Shown here in pieces: positions 43,421-53,397 of a DNA stretch of 64,000 nucleotides. The DNA is from Johnsonella ignava ATCC 51276. Lineage in GTDB: Bacteria; Bacillota; Clostridia; Lachnospirales; Lachnospiraceae. Under the pieces are notes generated by a model, which made no database searches, was not told the DNA's origin, and saw only the letters and a list, made by a program, of their open reading frames with translations. Every line of letters begins with the position of its first letter. Position 1 is the first letter of the stretch. The position numbers were made by a program, and so were the translations under genes. The stretch covers positions 25,536-89,535 of the forward strand of contig NZ_JH378835.1 of assembly GCF_000235445.1 (NCBI RefSeq). Direction: 5' to 3'.

Positions 43421-44452
43421 CTAAATTATAAGCATGGCATCTCCAAAACTGAAAAATCTGTAATTATGCTCCACAGCCTCCCTATAGGCATCAAGTGTAC
43501 GTCCATGACCGGCAAAAGCACTTACAAGCATTATAAGTGTTGACTCCGGCAGATGAAAATTGGTTATAAGCCCGTCCATCACCTTAAATTTATATCCGGG
43601 ATATATAAATATATCAGTCATATCACTTTTTGCATGTACCGCTCCATTATTATCAGAGGCACTTTCAACGGTACGGCATGCGGTAGTTCCGACACAGATT
43701 ACCCTGTAACCGTTTTGTTTTGCAAAATTTATGCTGTTTGCGGCTTCTTCATCTATTATATAATATTCAGAATGCATATGATGTTTTAATATATCATCTT
43801 CCTTTACAGGTCTAAATGTACCCAGTCCGACATGAAGCGTTATTTTTGCCAGATTTACTCCCATATCTTTTACCTTCTCAAGAAGTTCCTTTGTAAAATG
43901 CAGACCCGCAGTAGGAGCGGCAGCGCTTCCATCATTTTTTGCATACACCGTCTGATAACGATTTTTGTCCTTAAGTTCATGTTTTATATATGGAGGCAGA
44001 GGCATATGTCCCAGTTTATCCAGTATCTCCTCAAATATTCCGTTATATTCAAACTTTATTATACGATTTCCACCTGTCCCTATACCTGTAATTACCCCTT
44101 TTAAAAGCCCGTCGCCAAATATAAGTACCGTATTTTCCCTGCACCTTTTCCCCGGTTTTACAATACATTCCCAGCTGCCCTCTGATAGCCTCCTAAGCAG
44201 CAGCAGCTCTATTTTTGCACCCGTAGTCTCCTTAAGTGCAAAAAGTCTGGCAGGTATTACCCTGGTTTCATTTAAAACAAGGCAATCTCCCGGCTTTAAA
44301 TATTCTAAAATATCAGTAAACTGCCTGTGTTCAATCCCTATGCCGGCCCCCGTTCTATGAAGTACAAGGAGCCTTGAAAGCGAACGCACTTCAAGCGGAT
44401 CCTGTGCTATAAGCTCCTGAGGCAGTTCATAGTAAAAATCACTTTTTTTCAT
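43421..44452 (-). CDS. queA: S-adenosylmethionine:tRNA ribosyltransferase-isomerase
   Basis: QueA transfers and isomerises the ribose of S-adenosylmethionine onto preQ1 in tRNA, giving epoxyqueuosine. The 343-residue protein has the family hallmarks: YELPQELIAQDPLEVRSLSRLLVL, LVLNETRVIPARL, APTAGLHFT, HVGLGTFRPV and LITNFHLPESTLIMLVSA. Its start codon shares bases with the stop of the upstream membrane-protein gene. No other queuosine gene is in the window. Confidence 0.95.
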   Translation of the reverse strand: MKKSDFYYELPQELIAQDPLEVRSLSRLLVLHRTGAGIGIEHRQFTDILEYLKPGDCLVLNETRVIPARLFALKETTGAKIELLLLRRLSEGSWECIVKPGKRCRENTVLIFGDGLLKGVITGIGTGGNRIIKFEYNGIFEEILDKLGHMPLPPYIKHELKDKNRYQTVYAKNDGSAAAPTAGLHFTKELLEKVKDMGVNLAKITLHVGLGTFRPVKEDDILKHHMHSEYYIIDEEAANSINFAKQNGYRVICVGTTACRTVESASDNNGAVHAKSDMTDIFIYPGYKFKVMDGLITNFHLPESTLIMLVSAFAGHGRTLDAYREAVEHNYRFFSFGDAMLII

Positions 44453-45513
44453 TAATTGCCACCGCCTTGACCCTCGGAGGCACTATCCGGAGCCCCTTGA
44501 GACTCCGTTTCCCCTGAGCTTTGGGTACTTTCAGAAGCTTCTGAAGACTGTGCGGCTTCAGTCGTATCGTTTGAGCTGCCGCCTTCACCTGTTTCATTTG
44601 AAGCACTTTCCTCACTGCCTTCTTTTGAGGCGGAAGCCTCCTCACTTTGAGGTGAAGTTGCATCCTCTCTACCCTGTACGCTCGTATCGCTCTCACTGCC
44701 ACCCTCAAGCCATATCTCAACATCTTCAAAATTTAATGTTTCATTTTTATTTTCACCATCCCCGGAGCCTTTAAGCATATCATTTCCTGCCATAAATTTC
44801 TGGTAAGCTATTGAAACCTGAAGATCTGCAGCTACCGCTTCAGAAAGCTTTTTCCTATTCTCATTATTCAGAGCAATTACCTCTTTTGCAGACAAAACCT
44901 TTTTAACAACCGCCTTTTCATCATCGGTCAACAGGTTGTTGTCCTTTATAATATACTTTCCATCACTATTTTTTATAATATATGCCATAATAAGCATGGG
45001 AGCATTTACCGATGCCCTTTTAAATAAAACCTCAGTGCTTATAAGTACAATATATGAATCAGGTTCAAGTCCTGCGGCAACATAGCATACCGTATTCTGA
45101 AAATCTTTATATAGCTTTTTTTCCTGCTTAAGTGCCGCCTCAAGATCCTTAAGTCCCTCAGCATCGGTTCTGCCGTATATATCATATATCTTTGAGGCAT
45201 CACCTTTTAGTTTTGCCTCAAAATAGCTGTTTACAAGCTCATTTATCTCAGGCACGCTGTCTTTTTGCAAGCCATAGGCATAAAAATCATACTTTTCAGG
45301 ATCATTTATCATAAACGCCTGTGATGAGGTAGCGGCTGAATACTGCATGTCAGATTCCTGACTGCCCTTTTTCTTTGCCGATCCGCTCTTGTCAAATATA
45401 ACTATAATTATTATAAGTACTATTGTAGCCGCAGGAAGTGCAGCCAGTTTTAATTTGTTTAGAATTTCAAACTCATCAAAACCAAATATTTTTCTGTTCT
45501 TTTCAAATTTCAT
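44452..45513 (-). CDS. Membrane-anchored extracytoplasmic protein with acidic Ser/Glu tail
   Basis: A 353-residue protein of unknown function. A short cytoplasmic start is followed by one transmembrane helix (about 24-43), then a globular region (about 70-245, with NTF2/SnoaL-like look: INELVNSYFEAKLKGDASKIYDIYG). The tail (about 250-353) is very rich in Ser, Glu, Gly and Thr and lacks a sortase motif. It is translationally coupled to queA but not obviously related in role. Confidence 0.75.
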   Translation of the reverse strand: MKFEKNRKIFGFDEFEILNKLKLAALPAATIVLIIIIVIFDKSGSAKKKGSQESDMQYSAATSSQAFMINDPEKYDFYAYGLQKDSVPEINELVNSYFEAKLKGDASKIYDIYGRTDAEGLKDLEAALKQEKKLYKDFQNTVCYVAAGLEPDSYIVLISTEVLFKRASVNAPMLIMAYIIKNSDGKYIIKDNNLLTDDEKAVVKKVLSAKEVIALNNENRKKLSEAVAADLQVSIAYQKFMAGNDMLKGSGDGENKNETLNFEDVEIWLEGGSESDTSVQGREDATSPQSEEASASKEGSEESASNETGEGGSSNDTTEAAQSSEASESTQSSGETESQGAPDSASEGQGGGN

Positions 45514-45630
45514 ATTAAAATATAAAACCCCTTTTAATTTACATTAAACATGCATTATAAACACATAGTATAAAAGTATAAAATTATAAAATTGTGTAGA
45601 AAAAAATATTCTATTATGCTAATATAGCAC

Positions 45631-45650
45631 ATGGCACAGTCTTGTGCCAT
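45631..45650. other. Hairpin ATGGCACA-GTCT-TGTGCCAT just before the tRNA gene
   Basis: A perfect 8-bp stem with a 4-base loop ends 8 bases before the tRNA. No T-run follows. It may mark a processing site or a regulator site at the tRNA promoter. Confidence 0.4.
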
Positions 45651-45658
45651 ATAATTAT

Positions 45659-45732
45659 GTGCCCGTAGCGAAGCTGGATATCGCATCAGACTCCGACTCT
45701 GAAGACCGTGGGTTCAAATCCCGCCGGGCACA
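45659..45732 (+). tRNA. tRNA-Arg (anticodon CCG)
   Basis: The 74-base sequence folds as a cloverleaf: acceptor GTGCCCG/CGGGCAC, D-arm GCG/CGC, anticodon arm TCAGA-CTCCGAC-TCTGA with anticodon CCG, and T-arm with GTTCAAATC. It reads the CGG arginine codon, which is rare in this AT-rich DNA. The 3' CCA is not encoded. Confidence 0.92.
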
Positions 45733-45739
45733 TTTATAC

Positions 45740-46258
45740 TCATTTTTTATTCTTTTTATTATTTTTATTGTGCATCTTAAAAAGAGAATCCACTATAAAT
45801 ATCGCAAGTGCTATCGCACCTGCAATCTGCAAAGTTTCTGAAAAGTAATGATTGCTTAATGAACCCTGTCCTCTTATGAAATACAGTACACTCCTATATA
45901 TCCCCCCACCCGGAACAAACGGTATCATACCGCATACTGAAAATACCGCTGCCGGAGCTTTCAGACATCTTGCAAGTATATGGCTTATAAGCGCAACAAC
46001 TATCATAGCCCAGAACACCTTTGTTACCTCAAGCTTTGAATATATACCCGCAGTAAGATATGCCATATATCCCACAGCACCTACAAGTCCCGCAAACAAA
46101 GTAAGATTTTTAGGCATATCAAGTATTACAGCAAATACAGCCACCGCCGCAAATGCAGTTATAAAACTCCTTATAAACACAGTTATGTTGCCCGAATATG
46201 CATAGAATGCATAAAACATCATATAAACTGCTTTATTATTAATTATACTTATTTTCAT
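45740..46258 (-). CDS. ThrE_2-type exporter subunit, second copy
   Basis: A 172-residue membrane protein with about five helices and the family segment CGMIPFVPGGGIYRSV (about 108-123). It is the small half of a ThrE-type threonine/serine exporter. Its partner lies 171 bases upstream in the same direction. It ends 8 bases from the tRNA gene on the other strand. This pair is a paralogue of the one in the pyrimidine operon. Confidence 0.85.
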   Translation of the reverse strand: MKISIINNKAVYMMFYAFYAYSGNITVFIRSFITAFAAVAVFAVILDMPKNLTLFAGLVGAVGYMAYLTAGIYSKLEVTKVFWAMIVVALISHILARCLKAPAAVFSVCGMIPFVPGGGIYRSVLYFIRGQGSLSNHYFSETLQIAGAIALAIFIVDSLFKMHNKNNKKNKK

Positions 46259-46429
46259 TAAATATACCCGTTTAAAATTTTATAAAGCCGAGTCTGCAAA
46301 AACTCCCGGATTTAAATAATTCCTATCCGGGGCACTGCCTGTTTGGAGTTATTTTGTGTGAAATATAATTTTTACAGTCCCTTTGCTTACACTGCCACAG
46401 ATATAACCGCATAAAAATTTCATGCCCTG

Positions 46430-47191
46430 TTATATCCAGCTGCCTGTAATGGCAACCGCACTTCCTACGCCTACAGCAAGTCCAAGTGCTGTAACTATGG
46501 ATTCAAGCATCCTTGCAGTCCCCGATATATAATCACCGTTAAATATATCTCTCATAGAATTTGAAAATGCCACTCCCGGCACAAGCGGAGTAAGCCCTGA
46601 AATTACAACCGGGTCTATATTCATATTTAGAAATACAAACTTTTTTAAAAGTATAGCACTTAATGTAAGAAAAAAGGTTGAAAGTGCATTTACTATAAAA
46701 TCATTAAATCCCAGAATTGATGCAAAAAAATGCACCGCTGAAAGCACTATTCCCACAAAAAAAGCACTTATACATTCTATAAAACTGCCGTTAAAAAGTA
46801 TTGTAAACAAAAGCGAAGATACCGTATATAAAGAGTACTTAAGCAGGGGCGGATAAAGTACAAGCTCTTTTATTTCCCTAAGACTTCTATATGCCTGATC
46901 TATACTTATCTTTCCTTCACCAAGCCGCCTTGATATTGTATTTACAAGACATATATGATTTAAGTTTGTTGCTCTTTCCCTAACCCTGTTTGTCATAGTT
47001 ACCACACCCTCAGAATTTGAAAGTGTAAGATTAATCCCTGTTGACATCACCATGACATTATGCTTCGCACCGGATGCACTGTCAAGTATATGATTCATTG
47101 TATCCTCTATCCTGAAGACTTCAGTACCGCTTATAAGCAGTATTTCGCCTGCAAGCATGGCAGTATTTGCAGTCTTATTTATGTTTTTCAA
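46430..47191 (-). CDS. ThrE-like exporter subunit (DUF1212), second copy
   Basis: A 253-residue protein with the N-terminal motif AGEILLISGTEVFRIEDTM (residues 14-32), which matches the soluble domain of ThrE, and about five C-terminal helices with ISGLTPLVPGVAFSNSMRDIFNGDY. It forms the large half of an amino-acid exporter with the protein encoded at 45740. It is 52 bases after uvrB, in the same direction. Confidence 0.87.
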   Translation of the reverse strand: MKNINKTANTAMLAGEILLISGTEVFRIEDTMNHILDSASGAKHNVMVMSTGINLTLSNSEGVVTMTNRVRERATNLNHICLVNTISRRLGEGKISIDQAYRSLREIKELVLYPPLLKYSLYTVSSLLFTILFNGSFIECISAFFVGIVLSAVHFFASILGFNDFIVNALSTFFLTLSAILLKKFVFLNMNIDPVVISGLTPLVPGVAFSNSMRDIFNGDYISGTARMLESIVTALGLAVGVGSAVAITGSWI

Positions 47192-47242
47192 AAATATTCC
47201 CCTTATAATATTTTTTTATATTTATATAATTTGCCCGTATTT

Positions 47243-49228
47243 TCAGTCCTTTCTCTGAGCTATAACTTCTCTGACCTGTGTAAGTCTGTCCCTAAACTGG
47301 GCTGCAAGCTCAAAATTCAGTTCTGCCGCCGCTTTAAGCATATTTTTTTCAAGTTCCTTTGAAAGCTTAGCCAAAGCTTCATCTTCCATTGATTCAGGAT
47401 CCTTTTTCCAATCTCCCGAATCAGCCGAAGCCGCCTTTGATATCGCTATAAGATCTCTAACCGCCTTTTTAATCGTAGTGGGCGTTATACCGTGTTCTTC
47501 ATTATATTTCTGCTGTATACTTCTTCTCCTATAGGTTTCATCTATAGCAGCCTTCATAGAATCAGTTGTAGTGTCGGCATACATTATAACATGACCCTGT
47601 GCATTTCTTGCCGCCCTTCCTATCGTCTGTATAAGTGAAGTCTCACTTCTTAAAAAACCTTCTTTATCGGCATCAAGTATGGCAACAAGTGTTATCTCAG
47701 GTATATCAAGCCCCTCCCTTAAAAGATTTATACCTACAAGCACATCAAATACATCAAGCCTCATATCCCTTATAATTTCAGCTCTTTCAAGAGTATCTAT
47801 ATCCGAATGAAGATAACGCACCTTTATACCTGCCTCTTTCATATAATCGGTAAGATCCTCAGCCATCCTTTTTGTAAGAGTCGTTATAAGCACCTTGTTA
47901 TGTTCTTTCGTTTCTTTATTCACTTCACTTATAAGGTCATCTATCTGTCCTTCAACAGGTCTTACACTTATCTGGGGATCTAAAAGCCCGGTAGGTCTTA
48001 TAATCTGCTGAGTTTTTAAAAGTTCATGCTCGGATTCATATTTTGATGGAGTCGCAGATACAAAAAGCATCTGGTCTATCTTTGATTCAAATTCACTAAA
48101 TTCAAGAGGTCTGTTATCCAGTGCACTGGGCAGCCTGAATCCGTAGTTTACAAGAGTTGTCTTTCTTGAACGGTCTCCGGCATACATAGCTCTTATCTGC
48201 GGAATAGTCATATGTGATTCATCAACTATTATAAGAAAATCTTCAGGAAAGTAGTCTATAAGCGTATATGGAGGCTCTCCCGGCTTCATCCCCGTAAGAT
48301 GTCTTGAATAATTTTCTATCCCTGAACAAAATCCCGTTTCCCTCATCATCTCAACATCAAAATGTGTTCTTTCATCTATCCTCTGTGCTTCTATAAGCAT
48401 ATCTTCAGATTTAAAATATTTTACCCTCTCATCACACTCTTCAAGTATATTTTGTGTAGCAACAAGCATCTTTTCAGGTGATACTACATAATGTGAAGCA
48501 GGAAATATTGCTACATGAGCAAGCTGTGCCACAGGCTGTGCAGTGAGTACATCTATACTTGTAATCTTTTCCACTTCATCTCCGAAAAATTCTATCCTGT
48601 AAGCAGTCTTGGTCTCATAAGCCGGCAGTATCTCAAGTGTATCGCCTCTTACTCTGAAAGTACCCCTGCGAAAGTCCATATCATTTCTGCTGTACTGCAT
48701 ATCTATAAGCTTTCTTATTACATCATCCCTGTCTTTTTCCATGCCGGGTCTTAATGATACTACCATGGCATTGTAGTCTATAGGACTTCCAAGCCCGTAG
48801 ATACATGAAACTGACGCTACTATTATTACATCATTTCTCTCAGAAAGTGCCGCAGTAGCGGAATGTCTCAGTCTATCTATTTCATCGTTTATAGCCGAAT
48901 CTTTTTCTATATAGGTATCTGTTGAAGGTACATATGCTTCAGGCTGGTAATAATCATAATATGACACAAAATATTCTACCGCATTTTCAGGGAAAAACTC
49001 TTTAAATTCACTGTAAAGCTGAGCTGCCAATGTTTTGTTGTGTGCTATTATAAGTGTCGGCTTTTGTAACTTTTGTATTATATTTGCCATAGTAAATGTC
49101 TTACCCGATCCTGTCGCACCAAGAAGAGTCTGGAACTGGTTTCCCGATTTAAATCCGTTTACAAGTGCCTCTATCGCCTGAGGCTGATCACCCGTAGGAC
49201 TAAACTCGGAATGTAGCTTAAACTCCAT
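47243..49228 (-). CDS. uvrB: Excinuclease ABC subunit B
   Basis: UvrB verifies DNA damage and loads UvrC in nucleotide excision repair. The 661-residue protein has helicase motif I (GATGSGKTF), the beta-hairpin region (YYDYYQPEAYVPSTDTYIEK, split by a residue), DESH box, motif VI QTIGRAARN and a C-terminal UVR domain (about 620-655, ELNFELAAQFRDRL). Length and motif order are standard. uvrA and uvrC are not in the window. Confidence 0.97.
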   Translation of the reverse strand: MEFKLHSEFSPTGDQPQAIEALVNGFKSGNQFQTLLGATGSGKTFTMANIIQKLQKPTLIIAHNKTLAAQLYSEFKEFFPENAVEYFVSYYDYYQPEAYVPSTDTYIEKDSAINDEIDRLRHSATAALSERNDVIIVASVSCIYGLGSPIDYNAMVVSLRPGMEKDRDDVIRKLIDMQYSRNDMDFRRGTFRVRGDTLEILPAYETKTAYRIEFFGDEVEKITSIDVLTAQPVAQLAHVAIFPASHYVVSPEKMLVATQNILEECDERVKYFKSEDMLIEAQRIDERTHFDVEMMRETGFCSGIENYSRHLTGMKPGEPPYTLIDYFPEDFLIIVDESHMTIPQIRAMYAGDRSRKTTLVNYGFRLPSALDNRPLEFSEFESKIDQMLFVSATPSKYESEHELLKTQQIIRPTGLLDPQISVRPVEGQIDDLISEVNKETKEHNKVLITTLTKRMAEDLTDYMKEAGIKVRYLHSDIDTLERAEIIRDMRLDVFDVLVGINLLREGLDIPEITLVAILDADKEGFLRSETSLIQTIGRAARNAQGHVIMYADTTTDSMKAAIDETYRRRSIQQKYNEEHGITPTTIKKAVRDLIAISKAASADSGDWKKDPESMEDEALAKLSKELEKNMLKAAAELNFELAAQFRDRLTQVREVIAQRKD

Positions 49229-49320
49229 TTTATTGCTCCTTTATTATATTTTTTTATTATTATACTCAAACATATGCTTACAGTACAGCAAAAAACGTTT
49301 ATTAACTTTTTTATTTTCCA

Positions 49321-50100
49321 TTAAATATTTATATCGGAAATTGCATACAGACATGCCTTTCCGGCAATTATAACTCTGTCTCCGGCCAGTCTACAATATA
49401 ATGTACCTCCCCGACCGGATGCCTGATACGCTGTCAGCTCATTTTTCCCTAATTGCTCCGCCCAGAACGGAATTATATGGCAGTGCCCTGAACCGCACAC
49501 AGGATCTTCCAGAATATTCAATTTAGGAGCAAAGCTTCTTGATACGCAATCATATTCACTGCCCGGAGCGGATACCTGCAAAAGAAGCCCGTCAAGATTC
49601 TTTACTTTTTCTAAATCGGGAGCCAAATTTTTCACTATATTCTCATTATCAAATATACAAAGCAAATCACGTCCCATAAATGCTTTTATGGGCTTGCAAC
49701 CAATTGCTTCTGTTATCTTATCTGTTATATCAACTTCCGTTAATTTATATTTTGGAAAATCCATTTCATAAAGATTATTTTTTCTCTTTACAATCAATTC
49801 ACCGCTTAATGTATCAAAACAAATTTCTTTTAATTCCTGCTCATAATAATTCATAATCACAAATGCTGTTCCAAGGGTAGCATGACCGCAAAGGTCAACT
49901 TCTCCGCCCGGCGTAAACCATCTGAGAAAATATCCGGCTTCTCCTTTCTTTACGGCAAAAGCAGTCTCAGACAAGTTATTTTCTTTTGTTATATTCAGCA
50001 TAAGCTCATCTGAAATCCAATTATCCATAACACACACAGCCGCCGGATTGCCCGAAAAAACTCTATCTGAAAATGCATCTATAATATATTGTCTCATCAT
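49321..50100 (-). CDS. PhzF-family isomerase/epimerase-like protein
   Basis: A 259-residue protein with the PhzF fold: IDAFSDRVFSGNPAAVC at the N-terminus, the catalytic glutamate in NNLSETAFAV (about residue 44), GGEVDLCGHATLGTAF and the second-half mirror DPVCGSGHCHIIPFW. The family isomerises small cyclic or amino-acid-like compounds; substrates are mostly unknown. GAGGTGG precedes two ATG codons. It stands alone between uvrB and a plus-strand gene. Confidence 0.9.
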   Translation of the reverse strand: MMRQYIIDAFSDRVFSGNPAAVCVMDNWISDELMLNITKENNLSETAFAVKKGEAGYFLRWFTPGGEVDLCGHATLGTAFVIMNYYEQELKEICFDTLSGELIVKRKNNLYEMDFPKYKLTEVDITDKITEAIGCKPIKAFMGRDLLCIFDNENIVKNLAPDLEKVKNLDGLLLQVSAPGSEYDCVSRSFAPKLNILEDPVCGSGHCHIIPFWAEQLGKNELTAYQASGRGGTLYCRLAGDRVIIAGKACLYAISDINI

Positions 50101-50544
50101 TCTCCACCTCAGTAAAATTCAAATTTATTTCATTAAATGTTTTTAATATTATAGCATTTTTAATACATTTTTACAGTTCTATCGGATCTGTATAAAAATC
50201 TATGCATATCTTATGATAGTATGTACCAGCAAAATATTCAAACACAGAAACAAACACAAAAGCATCTGCCACAAGCAGTTTTTATTTAAATCCGGACTAT
50301 AACATAAACTGAAATCTTCTAAAATCCGGGAATATCTTTTAGTATTTATCGTCTTATTCATCAGATAATATTTGCAGTTTTAAGGAAAGAGTATCCGCCG
50401 GATAATATATTTTATTTGAAAATAGTTTTATCCTATAGTTATCAATACATAAGCTTCCTACCTAAATATAGATATGAGGAAAAATTCGCCTGACATCTTT
50501 TATATCTTAAAAAAGTCGGTTATAAAAAATTAAAGGAGTAGACT
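50101..50544. other. Intergenic region between divergent genes
   Basis: No gene is seen. On the minus strand TGCTATAAT (50148-50156) forms an extended -10 for the PhzF gene. The plus-strand side is AT-rich with only weak promoter matches (TTGAAA near 50417); AAGGAG precedes the 50545 start codon. Confidence 0.5.
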
Positions 50545-52767
50545 ATGAAACAAATTAAAGAATGGAAAAAATATACTGTACTGTTTATTGGTGCACTACT
50601 GGCACTGCCGCTCTCCACGGTAAAACCTTTTACCGCACACTCAGCAATGCGAGAAGTGCGAACAGTAAATGTAAATCTTGAAAATGATCTTGACATAAGG
50701 AATCCGGTGAAACCCGATGGCAGCTCCGATATCTGGAAAGGAGATACGGTTCTGTTTGGACACTATAACAAAGATCCAATCATCTTCAGGGTACTGGATA
50801 AAAATACTACGGACTTTGGCGAAACAACCATGTTTCTGGATTGCAATAATGTGCTCTATATGGCAGCATTTAATGAAAATGCATCTGATCCGCAAAACAT
50901 GTGGGAAAGCAGCACACTCAGGAATGAGCTGAATGTAAAATTTTTAAACGAAAGTTTTTCTGAAGCTGAACAAAATGCAATCTGTAAAAGCTATGATCCA
51001 AATCATGGAAACTGGCAAGTTGATGATTACCAGGTTGAATATGAAAAACTTTCCTATACCGGAGATAAGATTTTTGTTCTTGATGCCAGTGATCTGGCAC
51101 ATAACGACTATGGCTACTTGTTAAGAAATACTGTTGGAAGAGCCAAGAAAAATACTGAGCAGTACCTTAAAGAATATTGGCTGCGCTCGCCACACAACCC
51201 CCATGACGTTAATCATCCTAAGCAGGGAAGTGTAAACACAGTAAATACCAAAGGTTGGTTAAATTCCTGGAACCCTAGTTTCATAAACGGTGTCAGTCCG
51301 GCTTTAAACGTAGAGCTGTCATCTGTGTTTTTTGTTAAGGAGTCAGGTATAAACATATACGCTTTTAATGAAACAGAAATGCCAAATACCTATAGTCCAT
51401 GGCAACTTACACTTTATAGCAATGAAACCGGTTTTACAGCAAAATGGACGAATCAGAATCGTGTCATTGATGAGGAGCATGGAGGAAACATCTGCCTTTC
51501 TCTCTCTAATGCAATGAGCGATGCAACTCAGATTTCCGCCATGCTGCTTGATAGTGATGATACCGTGCTCTATTACGGTAAGATTGCAAATCCGACAGAC
51601 AGTGAAGCGAATGTTAGAATTCCGGCAGGACTTACACCGGAAAAAAATTACAAACTCAAAGTATTCTCTGAGAACATAACTAGAAGTACAAGCTATGCCG
51701 GCAATATTGAGGAATTTAACTTTACTGTACAAGGCATCCCAAAGTACACTGTAAAATTTGACCTGAACGGACATGGAGCTACAGCGATCCCTGATGCCAC
51801 AGTCAATTTAAATTCTTACTTAACAAATCCCGCAGTTCCTACAGATCCCGCTTATGATTTTGGAGGTTGGTATAAAGAAACGGCATGTATAAATGCCTGG
51901 GATTTTACAAGCGATGTTGTAAAAGAAGATATTACACTCTATGCGAAGTGGACGACAAAAGCAGTGCCTCCATCTAATACATATAAAATCAGTTTTAATG
52001 CAAATGGCGGAATGGTTAGTGTGGAGGAAATGATGACAGACATCGGCGGTAAACTCGCCTCATTTCCTGCAGATCCAACCAGAAGCGGCTATTCCTTTGA
52101 TGGCTGGTATACAGCTACCTCAGGCGGAGAAAAGGTTGATGTACAGACTATTTTTACTGAAAATAAGACTTTATACGCCCACTGGAATAAAATTTCTATA
52201 AATGAAGGAGGTTCCGGCAGTGGAGGCGGTTCCGATGGCGGAGGAAGCTCAGGCGGCGGAGGCGGTTTCGGTGGTGGAGGAAGCTCAGGCGGCGGAAGTT
52301 TACACAGAGGTTTTGGAGAAGGCACAAATATAACATCCGGAAGCTGGAAACAGGATGCCAAGGGATGGTGGTATCAATACAGCAACGGTTCTTATCCTAA
52401 AAACGAGTGGAAGCTCCTGCCATACGGCGGCGCTACGGCATGGTACGTCTTTAATGGGGCCGGCTATATGCTTACAGGCTGGTTCTCCTCAGGCGGCAAA
52501 TGGTATTATTTAAGTACTGCAAATAATGCAAACTTTGGAAAGATGCTCACAGGATGGGTTGAGCTTGGCGACAAATGGTACTATCTAAGTGCTGCAAATG
52601 ATGCGAACTTTGGAAAGATGCTCACAGGATGGGTTGAGCTTGGCGGCAAATGGTATTATCTTGAAATTACCGGAAATGAAGCACACCCACAGGGTGCACT
52701 GTATGTAAATGAAAAAACTCCTGATGGATATAGCGTTGATACAAACGGGGCATGGCTGCTGCCTTAA
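50545..52767 (+). CDS. Large secreted surface protein: DUF6273-like, InlB repeats, Gly linker, cell-wall-binding repeats
   Basis: A 740-residue secreted protein. A signal peptide (1-32) is followed by a DUF6273-like domain (about 50-270, with WESSTLRNELN and YWLRSP), a beta domain (about 290-400), two InlB-type repeats (about 402-474 with YDFGGWYKE and 480-550 with YSFDGWYTA), a 35-residue Gly/Ser linker (about 552-590) and four or five choline-binding-type repeats (about 600-740). Two of the repeats (at 52495-52600 and 52555-52660) are nearly identical in DNA. It probably binds host or wall components. Confidence 0.9.
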   Translation: MKQIKEWKKYTVLFIGALLALPLSTVKPFTAHSAMREVRTVNVNLENDLDIRNPVKPDGSSDIWKGDTVLFGHYNKDPIIFRVLDKNTTDFGETTMFLDCNNVLYMAAFNENASDPQNMWESSTLRNELNVKFLNESFSEAEQNAICKSYDPNHGNWQVDDYQVEYEKLSYTGDKIFVLDASDLAHNDYGYLLRNTVGRAKKNTEQYLKEYWLRSPHNPHDVNHPKQGSVNTVNTKGWLNSWNPSFINGVSPALNVELSSVFFVKESGINIYAFNETEMPNTYSPWQLTLYSNETGFTAKWTNQNRVIDEEHGGNICLSLSNAMSDATQISAMLLDSDDTVLYYGKIANPTDSEANVRIPAGLTPEKNYKLKVFSENITRSTSYAGNIEEFNFTVQGIPKYTVKFDLNGHGATAIPDATVNLNSYLTNPAVPTDPAYDFGGWYKETACINAWDFTSDVVKEDITLYAKWTTKAVPPSNTYKISFNANGGMVSVEEMMTDIGGKLASFPADPTRSGYSFDGWYTATSGGEKVDVQTIFTENKTLYAHWNKISINEGGSGSGGGSDGGGSSGGGGGFGGGGSSGGGSLHRGFGEGTNITSGSWKQDAKGWWYQYSNGSYPKNEWKLLPYGGATAWYVFNGAGYMLTGWFSSGGKWYYLSTANNANFGKMLTGWVELGDKWYYLSAANDANFGKMLTGWVELGGKWYYLEITGNEAHPQGALYVNEKTPDGYSVDTNGAWLLP

Positions 52768-52992
52768 CAGATATTAACGCTACGGGCTATCGACATACAG
52801 CCCTCCTGCTGTAGAAATTGTTTGACTATGTCTAACTTTTTAACTTAAATGATATAGCCCTATCACTACCTTGTTGTCTTGTCAGATAGCTGAATATCTG
52901 TTGATACTCTGGCAGTGATAATATCATTATGCCACTTATCAGCGACTTACCGGAGCGGGAGTATAACTGTTTTGAAACGGGTTATAATAATA
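52768..52992. other. Gene-free stretch after the surface protein gene
   Basis: A short plus-strand reading frame (52930 on, IMPLISDLPERE) has no ribosome site and matches no family I recognise. No clear T-rich terminator for the upstream gene is seen, apart from weak inverted repeats. Confidence 0.4.
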
Positions 52993-53039
52993 AAAGCCGA
53001 CAACTGCAACTGTTTTTATTGTTTCAGTATGTCGGCTTT
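52993..53039 (-). terminator. Terminator-like hairpin after the pstB remnant
   Basis: A 10-bp stem AAAGCCGACA/TGTCGGCTTT with a 27-base loop is followed on the minus strand by TTTTATTATTAT. It is probably the old terminator of the degraded ATPase gene. Confidence 0.6.
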
Positions 53040-53044
53040 CTGGG

Positions 53045-53374
53045 ATATAATCCATATTAAAAATCTTTGCTTTTGTCCGCCTGAAAGTTTTAATGCACTT
53101 TATAAAGTCCCGCAAGTCTTAATTTTTCTTCTATAATTTCATCAATATCTTTTTTTGAATTTAAACCATGATAGCTTAATACATAAGACATATTTTTATA
53201 TATGGACATAGGAAATACTACCGACATCTGGAAAACAATACCTACTTTTTTTCTTAAAACTTCCGGCAACATATCATAAATAGAATCTTCTTCAAGCCTT
53301 ATATCTCCGCTTATTTGTACATTTTCATCTTCATATACAAGATTATTAAGTGCATGTAAAAGAGTAGTCTTGCC
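53045..53374 (-). pseudogene. Remnant of a phosphate ABC transporter ATPase (pstB-like)
   Basis: Broken frames encode pieces of a PstB-like ATPase in order: the tail of Walker A (GKTTLLHALN), the Q-loop region VGIVFQMSVVFPMSIYKNMS, a helical part DEIIEEKLRLAGLYKV and, in another frame after a small loss, the signature ALKLSGGQKQRF. Everything before Walker A and everything from Walker B onward is missing. The left-over open frame (53090-53272) is not a gene. No other pst gene is present, so the operon was lost by deletion. Confidence 0.8.
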
Positions 53375-53397
53375 CTACAATGTCAAGCATATGATAT

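Noticed and set aside
52089..52361. Open frame on the minus strand rich in proline (PPPPELPPP)
   Set aside because: It is the antisense reading of the Gly/Ser linker of the surface protein gene and has no ribosome site.
53090..53272. Short minus-strand open frame taken alone as a gene
   Set aside because: It is only the middle of a broken pstB-like ATPase, without Walker A in frame and without Walker B.
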